From the NCBI GenBank assembly GCA_015956445.1, contig WIUZ02000008.1:620001-684000 (forward strand): a DNA stretch of 64,000 nt. Direction: 5' to 3'. Shown one piece after another: positions 9,562 through 19,254 of this stretch. Made by a program: the position numbers and the translations under genes. Position 1 is the first letter of the stretch. Each line of letters opens with the position of its first letter. Below the pieces are notes generated by a model, which had not been told where the DNA came from, did no database searches, and saw nothing but the letters and a program-made list of their open reading frames with translations. Source of the stretch: Thelephora terrestris. Its lineage: Eukaryota; Basidiomycota; Agaricomycetes; Thelephorales; Thelephoraceae.

Positions 9562-10308
9562 ACACTGGCAGGAGAATTCCTGCTAGAATGAGTCAGAAAG
9601 GAAATAAGGCGTGAGGAGAATTCCTCAGCTTACTTTGTTTATTCAAGTTATGGGTAGAGGAGTACAGAAGAGATTGAGAATGGGGAAAAGAAAGGAGCGG
9701 ACGCTCTTCCTTATATACCCAGTCCTCTACAGGAGTCATAATTCTACAACGAGCCAAACAGGGATCAACATGGTCTGTGCGTAGTTTAGGGTAGGTCGAA
9801 TGAGTCATGGGAGTGGGACTTAGAACGATAGGGGATGATGACTAATGTGGGGACAATAGGGGGGAACAAACTGATGGAAGTATTAGGGGATTTCTCGTGT
9901 TTTACGGTAGTAATAGAAGCGCACTGGGGATTTCTCATGATCGATGGGGATTTCTCGGAGTTTGATGGGATCGCGATTGGGGCTGAGGGTTCGTTTACCC
10001 TAATTGGGACATTAATGGATAATAGGTTATTGTTTTCCCCTTTCGGTTTTCTTTGAGTCAGAATATATTTAAGTCAGGGGGATTAATGATCGTTCCCTCC
10101 ATCGTCTCTTTTCCTCTCCCACCAATACCTCAACCACTCTCACCTCTCTAAACATCCCTTGATTTACTATGTCTGCCTTCGCTGCCAACCAAGCTTTGCT
10201 CAATGCTACCACCACCCCCTTTGATCTTTCCCCGTCGTTCGAGACGGATGCTCCCTATGAAGTGGAGCAGCACCTATACGACACCCCTTGTCAGGGTTGT
10301 GGGCCTGC

Positions 10309-10932
10309 TTACTGTTTGTGGGGCGCTAGAGGATTAGCGGATGGGTGGGGAGTGTCGGGTCTGGTTTTGAAGGGGGTTCCGGGTGTGGAGACAAGTGGAG
10401 GAGGGATATCGAGAGAGAGAGGTGACTCGGTGTGATAGGGGTGGACGGGCGAATGGTAGTCTTTGCAGAACTGGCTGAGTTGCTGCACAAACGGTTCGAA
10501 GTCTTGATCACTAAGACGTTCGAAATTGACGAGATATTCTATAACAGGATAAGGTAGTTCAGTTGGAATTTCCCACCAAAGAACGATAATAGCAGGGGAG
10601 TGGGTGTGGATATTAGTCGTGAGATGAATGCGTGGAGAAGGGAAATAAAAGGCCGGGCTGACGCTGAAGTAGACGGTCGCTAAGACGCTTTCAGTAAAAT
10701 CTGAATTCCAGAGGAATTGATGATCTGCCCCTAGTAGAAAAGGGGGAGTAGTGACTCCGGCGTCAAGAGCTGCAAAGGGTCGATAGTAGGGGAAATGAGT
10801 AAGTAAGCCGGCTGTTCGGTTTACTTGAAGACTTCTGATGAGCTTATACTCCCAGATAGATCTCCGGGCGTCGGGGACGACTGGTCGTTGGACTGGACTG
10901 GTAGAGGGGAAAGGGTTTGGGGCACTGAACAT
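10309..10932 (-). CDS. gene B3, complete 207-residue protein
   Basis: Open from ATG 10932 to a stop just inside the element end; no intron needed. Conserved blocks shared by four copies: MFSAPNPFPS; RRSIWEYKLIRSLQVNRTAG; YRPFAALDAGVTTPPFLLGA; HQFLW; ESVLATVYF; IIVLWWEIPTELPYPVIEYL; NFERLSDQDFEPFVQQLSQF; then a Pro/Ser-rich tail SPLSLDIPP...PLAPHKQ. No membrane segment, signal peptide or catalytic motif was recognised. The ERLSDQDFEPFVQQL stretch may be an amphipathic helix. It is divergent to A3 with 716 bases between starts. Function unknown; because it always travels with A, a joint role in the element is inferred. Confidence 0.72.
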   Translation of the reverse strand: MFSAPNPFPSTSPVQRPVVPDARRSIWEYKLIRSLQVNRTAGLLTHFPYYRPFAALDAGVTTPPFLLGADHQFLWNSDFTESVLATVYFSVSPAFYFPSPRIHLTTNIHTHSPAIIVLWWEIPTELPYPVIEYLVNFERLSDQDFEPFVQQLSQFCKDYHSPVHPYHTESPLSLDIPPPLVSTPGTPFKTRPDTPHPSANPLAPHKQ

Positions 10933-11077
10933 ACACTGGCAGGAAGATTCCTGCTGAGATGAGTTAGAAAAGGGGTAAGGCGTGAGGAGAATTCCTCAGC
11001 TTACTTTTATTCAGGTTTGTGGGTAGAGGAGTACAGAAGAGATTGAGAATGGGGAAAAGAAGGAGCGAACGCTCTTC

Positions 11078-11086
11078 CTTATATAC
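11078..11086 (-). promoter_or_regulatory. TATA box of gene B3
   Basis: Minus-strand TATATAAGG, about 146 bases before the B3 start. The same box occurs in E1 (near 512-521) and E2 (near 9710-9718), preceded by the same flanking sequence. Confidence 0.5.
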
Positions 11087-11135
11087 CCAATCTTTTACAG
11101 GAGTCATTATTCTACGACGAGTCAATCAAGAGTCA

Positions 11136-11149
11136 ACATGGTCTGTGCG
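11136..11149. promoter_or_regulatory. shared motif ACATGGTCTGTGCG in E3
   Basis: Found between the divergent promoters in E1 (573-586), E2 (9768-9781) and E3, and twice in the otherwise different element E4 (13499-13512, and 13520-13533 with GCATGG). Conservation across elements with different cargo suggests a binding site for a shared factor. Neither its function nor the factor can be read from the sequence. Confidence 0.45.
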
Positions 11150-11249
11150 TAGTTTAGGGTAGGATAGATGAGTCAGAATGAGGGGACTTAGGACGACAGA
11201 TGGTAATTACTCATACGGGAACAATAGGGGTACAAGTTGATAGAAGCGT

Positions 11250-11455
11250 TCGGGGATTTCTCGGGTTTCGTGGTAGCAATAGAAGCGTGGTGGGGATTTC
11301 TCGTGATCGATGGGGATTTCCCTGGATCAATGGTAGTAATAGAAGCATGATGGGATTTCCCGTGATCGATGGGGATTTCTCTGGATCAAATGGTAGTAAT
11401 AGAAGCGTGGTGGGGATTTCCCATGACGGATGGGGATTTCTCGGGGTTTGATGGG
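11250..11455 (+). repeat. GGGATTTC repeats upstream of gene A3
   Basis: At least six copies of GGGATTTC(T/C)C occur in a loose repeat of about 60 bases with gatcgatgggg and tagtaatagaagc. E1 and E2 have about three copies at the same place. Copy number varies between elements, and the left duplicate lacks one G near 11354 that the right duplicate has. It may hold upstream activating sites for A, or simply be an unstable minisatellite. Confidence 0.6.
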
Positions 11456-11647
11456 GTTGCGATCAGGGTTAAGGGTTTGTTTATCCTAATTCGGACTTTA
11501 ATGGATAATGGATTATTGTCTTCCCTTTCCGGTTTGTCTTGAGTCAGAATGTATTTAAGTCAGAGGGATTAAGGATCGTTTTTCCCTCATCGTCTCCTTT
11601 CCACCCCCACAATCACCACTACCACTCTCCTCATCAAAACATCTACT

Positions 11648-12385
11648 ATGTCTGCTTTCATTGTCAACAACGCTACTCTCAACGCTGCCGCCACTCCCTT
11701 CACCCCATCTTTCGAGACGGATGTTCCCTACGACGTGGAACAACACCTATATGACTCCCCTGCCAACATTGCTCATGACAACCAGGTCGCCGTCGACTTC
11801 CTCACCGCCCACAACGCTCCGGCCGAGTTCTGGGAGCAGGCCGGGTATGAAGATCCCCGACTTGCTAGGCCTCAAGTTGAGGCTATGCATCCTGGAGCCG
11901 TCCGTTTGTTGGACGCCATGGAAAGGGATCGGGAGGATAGGATTGCGAAGTTGGAGAAGCGTGTGGATCTTATGTACGTCATCATGAACAGTTTGAATGA
12001 AGACTTCTCTCATTTTGCTTTGGAACATTGGGGACCTTTCCAGGCGGCTCTCTTCCGACATTTCGGACACCAATGTCGCGGCGCCTACTGCACCGATCCC
12101 CCTTGCAAGTCCCCAGTCATCCCTTCGCCGCCACCAGGATCGGGGCGTTCCTCTCCCTCCATCCCCTCCTTGGAGTCCTCCCCCAGTTCGCCAGATGGTG
12201 GAGAGGTCCCAGAAGAAGAAGACCCGCAAGAGTCCGATGACTCCTTCTGGTCAACGTTGTCGTCCCTCCGACAAGTCACGTCAAGTACGGATGAAGTTGA
12301 AGGTGGAGGTGGCGGGTCTCCAAGACAGGTATGGGTTCGCATTAGTGAGCGGGGCCTTGTCGAGCGTGCAGCGAGAAATGCATGA
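11648..12385 (+). CDS. gene A3, frame-1 part
   Basis: Complete counterpart of A1 (245 codons): start MSAFIVNNA, VEQHLYDSPANIAHDN, FWEQAGYEDP, coiled-coil-like DREDRIAKLEKRVDLMY, Cys/His patch FGHQCRGAYCTDPPC, Ser/Pro-rich linker and acidic EVPEEEDPQESDDSFW. The frame-1 stop is at 12383-12385, but past about 12290 the conserved frame is the +1 frame. No disabling change is visible, so this could be a working gene. It reads away from B3. Family unknown; a nucleic-acid or protein-binding role is only a guess from the basic Cys/His end. Confidence 0.68.
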   Translation: MSAFIVNNATLNAAATPFTPSFETDVPYDVEQHLYDSPANIAHDNQVAVDFLTAHNAPAEFWEQAGYEDPRLARPQVEAMHPGAVRLLDAMERDREDRIAKLEKRVDLMYVIMNSLNEDFSHFALEHWGPFQAALFRHFGHQCRGAYCTDPPCKSPVIPSPPPGSGRSSPSIPSLESSPSSPDGGEVPEEEDPQESDDSFWSTLSSLRQVTSSTDEVEGGGGGSPRQVWVRISERGLVERAARNA

Positions 12386-12551
12386 CAGTCTGTCTCATGA
12401 TGTGTTGGGGTGCAAGGAGTGTTGGCAGGATCCATCGACGCGAACGTATTCGTATTGCCCCGAGAGCGTGTATAACGCTCATCATTTCGCTCATAGATGT
12501 CCGTATTGGCAGGACTGCACTTGCGATGTAGACCCATTTGTCCTTGTTTAA
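12195..12551 (+). CDS. gene A3, frame-2 part (basic Cys/His module)
   Basis: Begins at the conserved in-frame ATG (MVERSQKKKTRK) and ends DVDPFVLV-stop. Contains VRMKLKVEVAGLQDRYGF, GCKECWQDP, YCPESVYN, HHFAHRCP and CTCD. The overlap with frame 1 is about 190 bases from this ATG and longer if the open frame from 11997 is counted. The 3' UTR after it (tacgaataagaccaatgtcttgaact) is shared by A1 and A2. Confidence 0.62.
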   Translation: MVERSQKKKTRKSPMTPSGQRCRPSDKSRQVRMKLKVEVAGLQDRYGFALVSGALSSVQREMHDSLSHDVLGCKECWQDPSTRTYSYCPESVYNAHHFAHRCPYWQDCTCDVDPFVLV

Positions 12552-13800
12552 CTTTATCTTTCTTCTTAGTTCCTTTTGTATTTTATATCTACGAATAAGA
12601 CCAATGTCTTGAACTATCTGTGTGATCTTGGCTACTATGTCACGCGTTCGTGACACCCCTGCCAACATCGCCCACGACAACAGAGTTGCCATGGATTTCT
12701 TGACCGCTCACAACGCTCCCCCCGAGTTCTGGGAACAAGCGGGGTACGAAGATCCCAACAGAACTGTGATGCGGGCTCCAGGTGTTCCTCCTTTGTTGGA
12801 TGCCATGGAAAGGGAGAGGGAGGATCGTATCAGAAACCTTTCCAGGAATCTCTCCTCAGGTACTTCGGCCATAGGTGCCATGGAGCTTACTGCACCGATG
12901 CAGCTCCCCAGTCCCCCGTCGTCCCTCCGCCACCAACACAATCGGGGAGTCCCTCTTCCTCAGTCCCCTCCCTGGAGTCCTGCTCCAGTTCGTCAGATGG
13001 TGGAGAGGACCCAGAGGAAGAAGGATCGGAAGAATCCGATGACGCGTTCTGGACAGCGCTGTCGACCCTTGGACAAAGCTCGCCAGGTCCGGATGAAGTT
13101 GAAGGTGGAGGTCGCGGGTCTCCAAGACCGTTATGGGTTCGCATTAGTGAGCTCGGCGTTGACGGACGTGAAATGTCAGGCCGACGCGACCTCTACAGTT
13201 CAATAGCACTCTTGCTATTCAAACCTATCACTTTCAGGGGTTAAACACACAGTTATAACCCTGTAGCAAACCCAGGGATATCGGAAGTCTCTTCACAGAC
13301 TAGATTGAAAGAGAGGAGAAAGAAGGAGACTAGGGTCTTCAGGCACTCTTGCTCTAAGCACACAGCAGTAGAGGTCACGGAGAGTCTGATGATAACAAAT
13401 CTAAGGAGTACAGGCTAAACTACTCTGAGTATATATACTACTTAGATTTGTGACGTGACAGTGACATGTAACTACCCTAAAGATACAAACACAGACAAAC
13501 ATGGTCCGTGCGCAGCACTGCATGGTCTGTGCGTTACGTGGTGACTAATGCTACAAATTATCAGCTGATAAACAAAAGTGTGGCGGCCAATAGCAATTTG
13601 AGAGCATTACAAAGCAGTTACAAAGCATGACGTAGCCTGGGAATGTTCGGAAGGAATGTGGGTATGACTGACTAACAGCCAATGGCAAAAGGGGAGCATA
13701 TGACTAAGAAATAGGGGCATATGATGTCATGTGGGTCATGCGCAGTAAACAATAGAAATGATGACTCAACTCCTGAGTCGTGGAAGGGGCGTGGCATTTG

Positions 13801-13810
13801 GTATATAACC
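13801..13810 (+). promoter_or_regulatory. TATA box of gene D
   Basis: gtatataacc lies 58 bases before the gene D start, after a GC-rich stretch (gaaggggcgtggc). Confidence 0.55.
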
Positions 13811-13867
13811 AAAGGGGGTTGGATGACTGGTCTTCCAACAAACCCACCTTTGTTACACACAGCCAAC

Positions 13868-15129
13868 ATGCCTCGTGCTCAAACTCGTGTTCCCACTCGC
13901 CGCTCTTCTTCCTACTCTCCTGTTCAGGAGAACAACTTCAACATTGACCGCTTCTCTCATGCCCGCCGTGATGCTTCTCGCCCTTATCCCACTTTGGGAA
14001 ACGTCATGGACCGGACCGCCACCGCCGACCCTAATGAGGGTTTCACCGACTTAGGTTCGGGATGCCGGTTGACATATTTAGCGTGTCTGCTGACGTTCTG
14101 CTTTAGGATTTAGGGATTTCATTTAGGCTTCTCGCAGGGTGTCTCGGCGCAAGTTGGCGCGTATCGAGACGAACCCTTATGCGACCGAACTCCTTAACAG
14201 GGGTGTCGAGTTCGTCACTGAGACCAACGAGACCTTCAACTCTGTGTTGGAGGCCAGCGTTATCCATACGGGTAACGTTGGGTCCATGTTGATGGATGAG
14301 ATTGCTCATGTCAATGAGCGAGTTGATGGTCATCGAGAAGAGATCGAGAAGTTGGAGAAGGAGTTCCTTGGATGTCATGAAGGCATCTTGAAGATCGAAG
14401 ATGAGCAAGAGCAGCATGGTATGGCGATCGATAGGTTGAAGGTAAGAAAGTTTGGGTCAGGAGTAATTGACCTTTCTAACTCAAACTTTCTTTTAGGGAG
14501 AGGTGATCACTTTGAAGGACCTGGTCCGGAGTCTCGTTGCGAAGACCGGGGAATTGGAAGACGATAAGGTACTGGGACTGGGATCGAAGATAGTTGTCAT
14601 CTTCTAACCCTGTTCCTTTTAGGTCCGCCTTACTCGTCGTGTTTCCGAGTTGACTGGAGAAGTCCGGGATCTCCAGAGGAAGTGTAACGAGCCGGAGGTC
14701 CGAGTCGAAGAAGAGGAGCCGGAAGTTCTGTATCGGGCCGGGTCGCCGATCATCCCTAACCGGGCTGAGTCGCCGCCCGCTCGTTTGTTGGTCCGTCACG
14801 AAAACAGGTTGGTTCCCATCGACGATGAGGTCATTGAGATCGGGAGCGACGAATTCTATCAGAACGTAGGAGTCGTCCGTAGGGACACTCCTCGTCCTGA
14901 GTTCGTTTCTACTCCTTGGGGTAGTCGCCGTCAATGGCCTGCTCTGGAGTATGATCCGTACGCCGAGTTCGTTCCCAATAGTGAACCAAACTCTGATACG
15001 GAGCTTCCAGATTATGATGACTTGTCGGACGTGGACCCGAACGAGATCCGGGAGCAGAACTGGCTGAACGAGGAGTTGGTGAGATCGGCATTGGAAGTAG
15101 TACAAAGGATCCGAAGAGATATTGATTAG
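13868..15129 (+). CDS. gene D, four-exon coiled-coil protein
   Basis: Exon 1 starts at ATG 13868 (MPRAQTRVPTRRSSSYSP). Intron 1 is least certain; 14083-14137 (55 bases, GTGTCT...GCAG, branch CTGAC) gives correct phase. Intron 2 is 14442-14496 (GTAAGA...TTTTAG, branch CTAAC). Intron 3 is 14569-14622 (GTACTG...TTTTAG, branch CTAAC). Exons 2-4 read through NERVDGHREEIEKLEKEF, AIDRLK|GEVITLKDLV, LEDDK|VRLTRRVSELTGEVRDLQ: about 130 residues of heptad-like coiled coil. An acidic tail follows (VDPNEIREQNW) and then LVRSALEVVQRIRRDID-stop. The design resembles C1, including a Cys right after the coil. Unknown family. Confidence 0.68.
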
Positions 15130-15889
15130 ATAACTCTTTTGTACTGTTGACTTCCAATGAATCTTCTTTCTATTTTGTCTATTGCGTATGATCCATGAGT
15201 CGTAAAGCATAATGGTTTTCATAAGTCCAATCCAAGGGTCAGATTAATAAGCCGGTTGACTTCTGCGAGAGGTCAGCGCGCGTCGCTTATTAATACATCC
15301 CTTGTTGTCGGTAGCCTGAATATCTACTAGTCGTCCAGGGGCAACGGAGGGCCAGGTAGGGGGGAACTTCATATGAAGGTCCGCCGGTACATGTTCACGT
15401 ATTATACCTCGGGTCTTCTGGGGTATCTTGACTAGTAGCACGTTCCACGTATTGGACTTTGAGTCGTTAAGCATAGGGCATACTGCATAATAAACAGTTT
15501 ACCGCCGTGTTTAGGGCAGGGCACCAACTGACTTAGTGGTGATGAGGCGTTAAATAAAGGAAATGAAAGGGGGTAAACGGCGAAATCATCACATGAAACG
15601 CGAGATGCAGGATAGCCTATTTCATGACGTATTCGGGTGTAGGGAGTGTTGGCAGGATCCTCAGACGAGGATTTATTCATACTGCCCTCAGAGTGTTTAC
15701 AACCCTCACCATTTCGCTCACCAATGTCCTTGTGATCAGGATTGTGCCTGTGATGTGGATCCTTTCGTACTTGTGTAGTATCTCTAGGATTCGTTTCCGT
15801 TTTTATCCTTTTTGTATTATTACTACGAATGAGACCAATGTCTTTGACTATTTGTGTGATCTTGAGTACTATGTCACGTGTTCGTGACA

Positions 15890-15987
15890 CCATGTTTGGA
15901 GAGTTGCCCGCAGGGAGAGGAGGTTGGCCGAACCGGGATGGAACCCTTGAGCATTGGGTGCCCATAGAGGATACAATCGACTACTAG
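15890..15987 (+). pseudogene. gene C3, last part
   Basis: Directly after the E2 target duplication the C3 frame continues as MFGELPAGRGGWPNRDG and stops at 15985-15987. C1 has MFGEVLARRGQ at the same place, confirming that E2 split a C-type gene. Together with 8754-9005 about 115 residues of C3 remain. Confidence 0.6.
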
Positions 15988-16010
15988 CTTTGGACTTCTG
16001 TGGTACTAGT

Positions 16011-16511
16011 CACTGGGGGCAGGGGCACCTGGAATCAGTGATTACATCTTGATTACATGGTGAGTTCATGTGCACTTTCCAATGATTGTAATCACCGATT
16101 CCAGGTTGATTACATTTCAAATGTTACCTTGACATGTAATTCAACTGTGCCCACCAACTCCATCTGAAATTTCCTCAAAATGTTTCCAAGCAATGTTTCC
16201 TGAATGTGCCCAGTGGGTACATTGTGAAAACATCTCATGTTTTTGAGCGCATTTAAATTACATCTCAGACGATTGAAGAACATGCTGATTACATTGCAGT
16301 ATCATTTTTGCCGACAGGTCAAAAGCATCCCAGAAACATTTGTTGAGAACATTTCAATTGGAATTGGTGGGCATTGGTTAGATTACATGTCAAGGTAACA
16401 TTTGAAATGTAATCAACCTGGAATTGGCGATTACAATTATTGGAAAGTGCACATGAACTCACCATGTAATCAAGATGTAATCACTGATTCCAGGTGCCCC
16501 TGCCCCCAGTC
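16011..16511. repeat. P4, CACTGGGG-family palindrome (501 bases)
   Basis: Starts CACTGGGGGCAGGGGCACC and ends with its reverse complement, except that the final G is C. Allowing that change, the flanks are a 3-base duplication AGT (16008-16010 and 16512-16514). Interior phrases such as gattacatcttgattacatg and ggtaacatttgaaatgtaat pair across the centre. It is about the same length as P5 and clearly the same subfamily. Confidence 0.85.
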
Positions 16512-16514
16512 AGT

Positions 16515-16674
16515 GTAACGTTCCATTTATGCCTTGAACACACTGTGCATTTCGTTGTTTGGATGATGGGGGAGTGAAGGATAAGGAGTGTGAGACCTTT
16601 GAACAATAAGAAAGGTAAGAAAGTTTGAAGAAAGAGCGTGTTATAAAAAGTTGAAAAATACCATGTTCCTGACA
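16515..16674. mobile_element. E7, outer end of a gene-C-type TGTCAGG element
   Basis: Ends in ccatgttcctgaca, the reverse complement of the first bases of E6 (TGTCAGGAACATGG), and aligns with E6 for about 130 bases (gtgaaggataaggagtgt, aagaaagagcgtgttataaa). E7 therefore lies in inverted orientation to E6 and once contained C3 (+). Its far end is lost near P3. The base run right of the end is GTCAA, a possible target duplication whose partner is missing. Confidence 0.7.
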
Positions 16675-16679
16675 GTCAA

Positions 16680-16855
16680 CAGGTGATGGCAAGAAGTTGT
16701 ACCACAACCACAGGATCTTATCTCATGGTCTGGTCAAGCTTGCTGGCACTGCTCAAGGATTACCTCTGTTCTCACACAATGAACCTCTGGTTCTTAGACT
16801 TGCTTGTTCCAGAGTTTCAGCTGCTTGCATATTTGAAACAATATGGTCTGGAAGG
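16680..16855 (+). pseudogene. exon-like fragment next to E7
   Basis: One frame is open from the E7 edge: GDGKKLYHNHRILSHGLVKL, AGTAQGLPLFSHNEPLVLRL, SRVSAACIFETIWSGR, followed by a plausible donor GGTGAGTAT. The composition looks like coding sequence, but I do not recognise the family and no partner exon was found. It may be the host gene that E7 interrupted. Confidence 0.35.
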
Positions 16856-16859
16856 TGAG

Positions 16860-19250
16860 TATATTGCCTGCCATGGAAGGTAATCCCCTGAGAGGGTGGA
16901 GCTGGAGTGCGTCGGTTTTCAGGACTGCCCAGATCACAGGCTTCTCTTTCATTTTGCCGCAATCGTGATTGATGACACTGAGGTGTGGTAGGTTCCCTTA
17001 CAAATGAGTTCAAATGATTAGTTTCTCCCCAAAGTTGGAGAAAGTAAAGTCACTCACATAAGAAATAGTTCTCCTATCAACTTCACAAGTAAATGGGCCC
17101 AACAGGGATTACAGCGAGATGTACATCCTCCAGGCAGAGATCAGAGGTGGTATTAGAGTGACCAAACAGCCAGTAGTTATGTGTAGGTGCTGAGCAGGCA
17201 GAAAGGCAACAGATATTGAGTAGATGGTGAGAGATAGCAGCTGATTAGAACTTTCAGAGCTTAATATTGTCAAATTTTCTTCAAGTTCTTGTCTAGAGAG
17301 AGCCCTTTTGGATAGCTGGTGGTTGTAATTTTTTCAGATTTTTTCGATTTTTTCCTGGATTTTTGTGTCCAGATTTCTCCAGATTTTTGTATGTTGGCAG
17401 ATATGTTGAGGTCAACAGGTGTTGCAGTCAGTGTATGCTTAGCCGACTCACAGAAATTAGCTAAGCAAGGTCTATTACCAAAAAAGGAACTACGGTCGCT
17501 GACATAAGCTAGGCTTTTTGGACACCCTAAGCAACCTAGAGCCTCACAAGCTCGGCTAACCAGGAGTTCTGTGGCCTGGCAACAGGTTTAACAGGCCACA
17601 CTCATTTCAGCAATAGCCAATGCCATGCCGGAGGTGCCGAATAAGCAATGTGAGGAACCAACATCACATAACCAACATCACATGGCTCAACTATCCCATC
17701 AGTAGATAGAGACCAGATCACTGGGTAACACACACACAAGTTGCAGGAATCTGACATAGATACAATCAGTCATATGATGGGCAGTATTCCTTAAGCCACT
17801 GTTACATGTCACACTATACAGCTGTGACTAATGTGGTAATGTATGTATGCAAGGACACTCAGTCAGTTACAATCAATCAAACACTTCTCTTCCTTTGACT
17901 GCTTGCAACAATACCTGAAGCTCTCCCCTTTAGTAATGTTTAGAGTGCCCTCATAGTAGGCGAGAATATACCACTATGTGTAACAGGGCTAGATGTGCAC
18001 CCAGAGGAATGGAAAGAATCCACCTGTGGGTCATTCTGCGTAATCCAGGCAAACAGTCCTACAAAAGGAACCTAAAGCCTACCATTTAATCACACTCTTG
18101 GACACACTAGGAAAGTTATCCTTGCTGATTATTATAGATGATTTTGGCCATTTTGTGAAACCAGGAACATCTTCCATCCTGAAGCACCTCTGAACTGCAA
18201 GGTATATACATGAAGCATAGTGCGGGAAAACAACATAGGAGTTGCCTAAAAAGAGGATAGTGCAGATATGAAAGATGACATAGTATGATGGGCATTACCA
18301 AATAAGGAACAATTCATTATGGAAAGTCACAGGAAAAATACTTTTCCAATACAAGGGCTACTAATGCACACTACAAGGCCGGTGAATCTCTCAATCTCAA
18401 TGCCTACACCTACATTCCTCCTCAATAACCTATTACAACAGTGATACCATAGGCCTTGACAACCTAACTATTGCTCATGGTGCCATGCCCCCAGGATTCC
18501 AGACCAAGTTACCAGATACTAGACAGGATCTACAATGCCCTTGGAGACTTCCAGGCCAGGGAAAAAAGATGGGAGTGATGGATGTGAAAAAATGGTGTTA
18601 ACACAGGGGAGCAAAGTTGAACTTGTGTGGATGCATGGACACAAGGACATCAAAAACCTAACACTCATCCAATGGACTGACACCCCCAAATATGTCTCAA
18701 ATAACTAGTCTGAGGTCACCTACTGTTATCCAGGCTCTCCCCCACGCTCTACTGTTGTCTGTTTGACCCACTCCCACACAGACAAACAATGGATAAAATT
18801 ATATGGGGATATAAGGAAAAAAAGAAGGGACGTGCTGGAAGGGCTCACCACCAACCACTTTGGGCCCGCGGCAAAAGCCCCCCATCAACAGCACCAATTG
18901 TTACCTCCCCTGCCATATCTTACACCACCTACACAACCTACCCAACCACAAAGTGTGTAATGTGTACCACAGCCCCTGCACAATAAAACTAGTGGCAAAA
19001 AGGAACAAACATGCTTCCATTACTCAAAGAGACTATGACCTCCTTGTAATCTGCTTGACCACGCAGATGGCCTGGGAGGGCTGAGATGCTTTCAGCTGTT
19101 GGAGTTAAGGTGATGCTTGCTAGGAATGTCTGGGCAGGGACATCAGATCACATGCTCGTAAGCCTGATTCCATGATGTTGGAGTCATGAAAGGCCTCCAA
19201 GAGCAACAGTGAAAGTGACTATTTGTATCATGGATCTACCTCCCAATTTC
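16860..19250. other. no recognisable gene
   Basis: About 2.4 kb of moderate composition with only short open frames, none with a coherent product, conserved motif or splice pattern. It contains a T-rich stretch near 17320-17390 and several cytosine-rich repeats such as accaacatcacataacc near 17660. It may be decayed transposon DNA. The duplicate at 57628-60018 is virtually identical, so duplication comparison gives no information on constraint. Confidence 0.5.
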
Positions 19251-19254
19251 AACA

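Larger units (their letters stand above)
10289..12655. mobile_element. E3, complete TGTCAGG-family A/B element (2,367 bases)
   Basis: Begins TGTCAGGGTTGTGGGCC and ends ATGTCACGCGTTCGTGACA, between two copies of CCCCT (10284-10288 and 12656-12660) inside gene A2. The outer five bases form an inverted pair TGTCA/TGACA, and the right end has an extra small inverted repeat TGTCACG/CGTGACA. It carries complete B3 and A3 genes in divergent order and nothing else recognisable. No direct repeat links its two ends. It is the best type copy of the family in the window. Confidence 0.87.
13174..15593. mobile_element. E4, TGTCAGG-family element carrying gene D (2,420 bases)
   Basis: Begins TGTCAGGCCGACG and ends CGAAATCATCACA, flanked by TGAAA (13169-13173 and 15594-15598) in gene A2. 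Ends share TGT...ACA with E2 and E3, but the interior differs: gene D replaces the A/B pair. The left 250 bases hold no gene. A TATA-like gagtatatatact lies near 13428 and two copies of the ACATGGTC motif near 13499-13533, reminiscent of the divergent promoter of E3. No LTR, reverse transcriptase or transposase was seen. Confidence 0.82.
10169..15778 (+). pseudogene. gene A2, split by E3 and E4
   Basis: Coding pieces are 10169-10288, 12661-13173 and 15599-15778. E3 entered at DTP|ANIAH and E4 at LTDVK|REMQDS; each duplicated five bases, and the frame is continuous when the inserts are left out (about 270 codons). An 85-base deletion relative to A1 after AMEREREDRI joins frame 1 early to frame 2, which removes the coiled-coil segment and misreads the Cys/His patch. 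The old frame-1 peptide is still recognisable as FGHRCHGAYCTD. The C-terminal module is intact: GCRECWQDPQTRIYSYCP, HHFAHQCP and DPFVLV. The gene was probably dead before E4 inserted. Confidence 0.72.
9006..15889. mobile_element. E2, TGTCAGG-family element hosting E3 and E4
   Basis: Starts TGTCAGGGTTGTAGG and ends CGTGTTCGTGACA, flanked on both sides by CCATG (9001-9005 and 15890-15894). Removing E3 and E4 leaves about 2.1 kb, close to E3 in size. It carries B2 (-) and A2 (+). It has no LTR, no reverse transcriptase and no recognisable transposase. The 5-base duplication with TG...CA ends is the signature of retroviral-type integrase or Mu/Tn7-like transposase, so a trans-acting enzyme is inferred. 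It lies in gene C3, itself a gene of a related element. Confidence 0.82.

Noticed and set aside
10289-12655. E3 as an LTR retrotransposon
   Set aside because: No direct repeat links its ends and no gag or pol is inside. It could still be a solo LTR, which is stated as an alternative in the findings.
18763-19084. Overlapping short ORFs near 18.8-19.1 kb
   Set aside because: Three frames are open over the same stretch with no domain, start context or splice support; low-complexity sequence is a simpler explanation.
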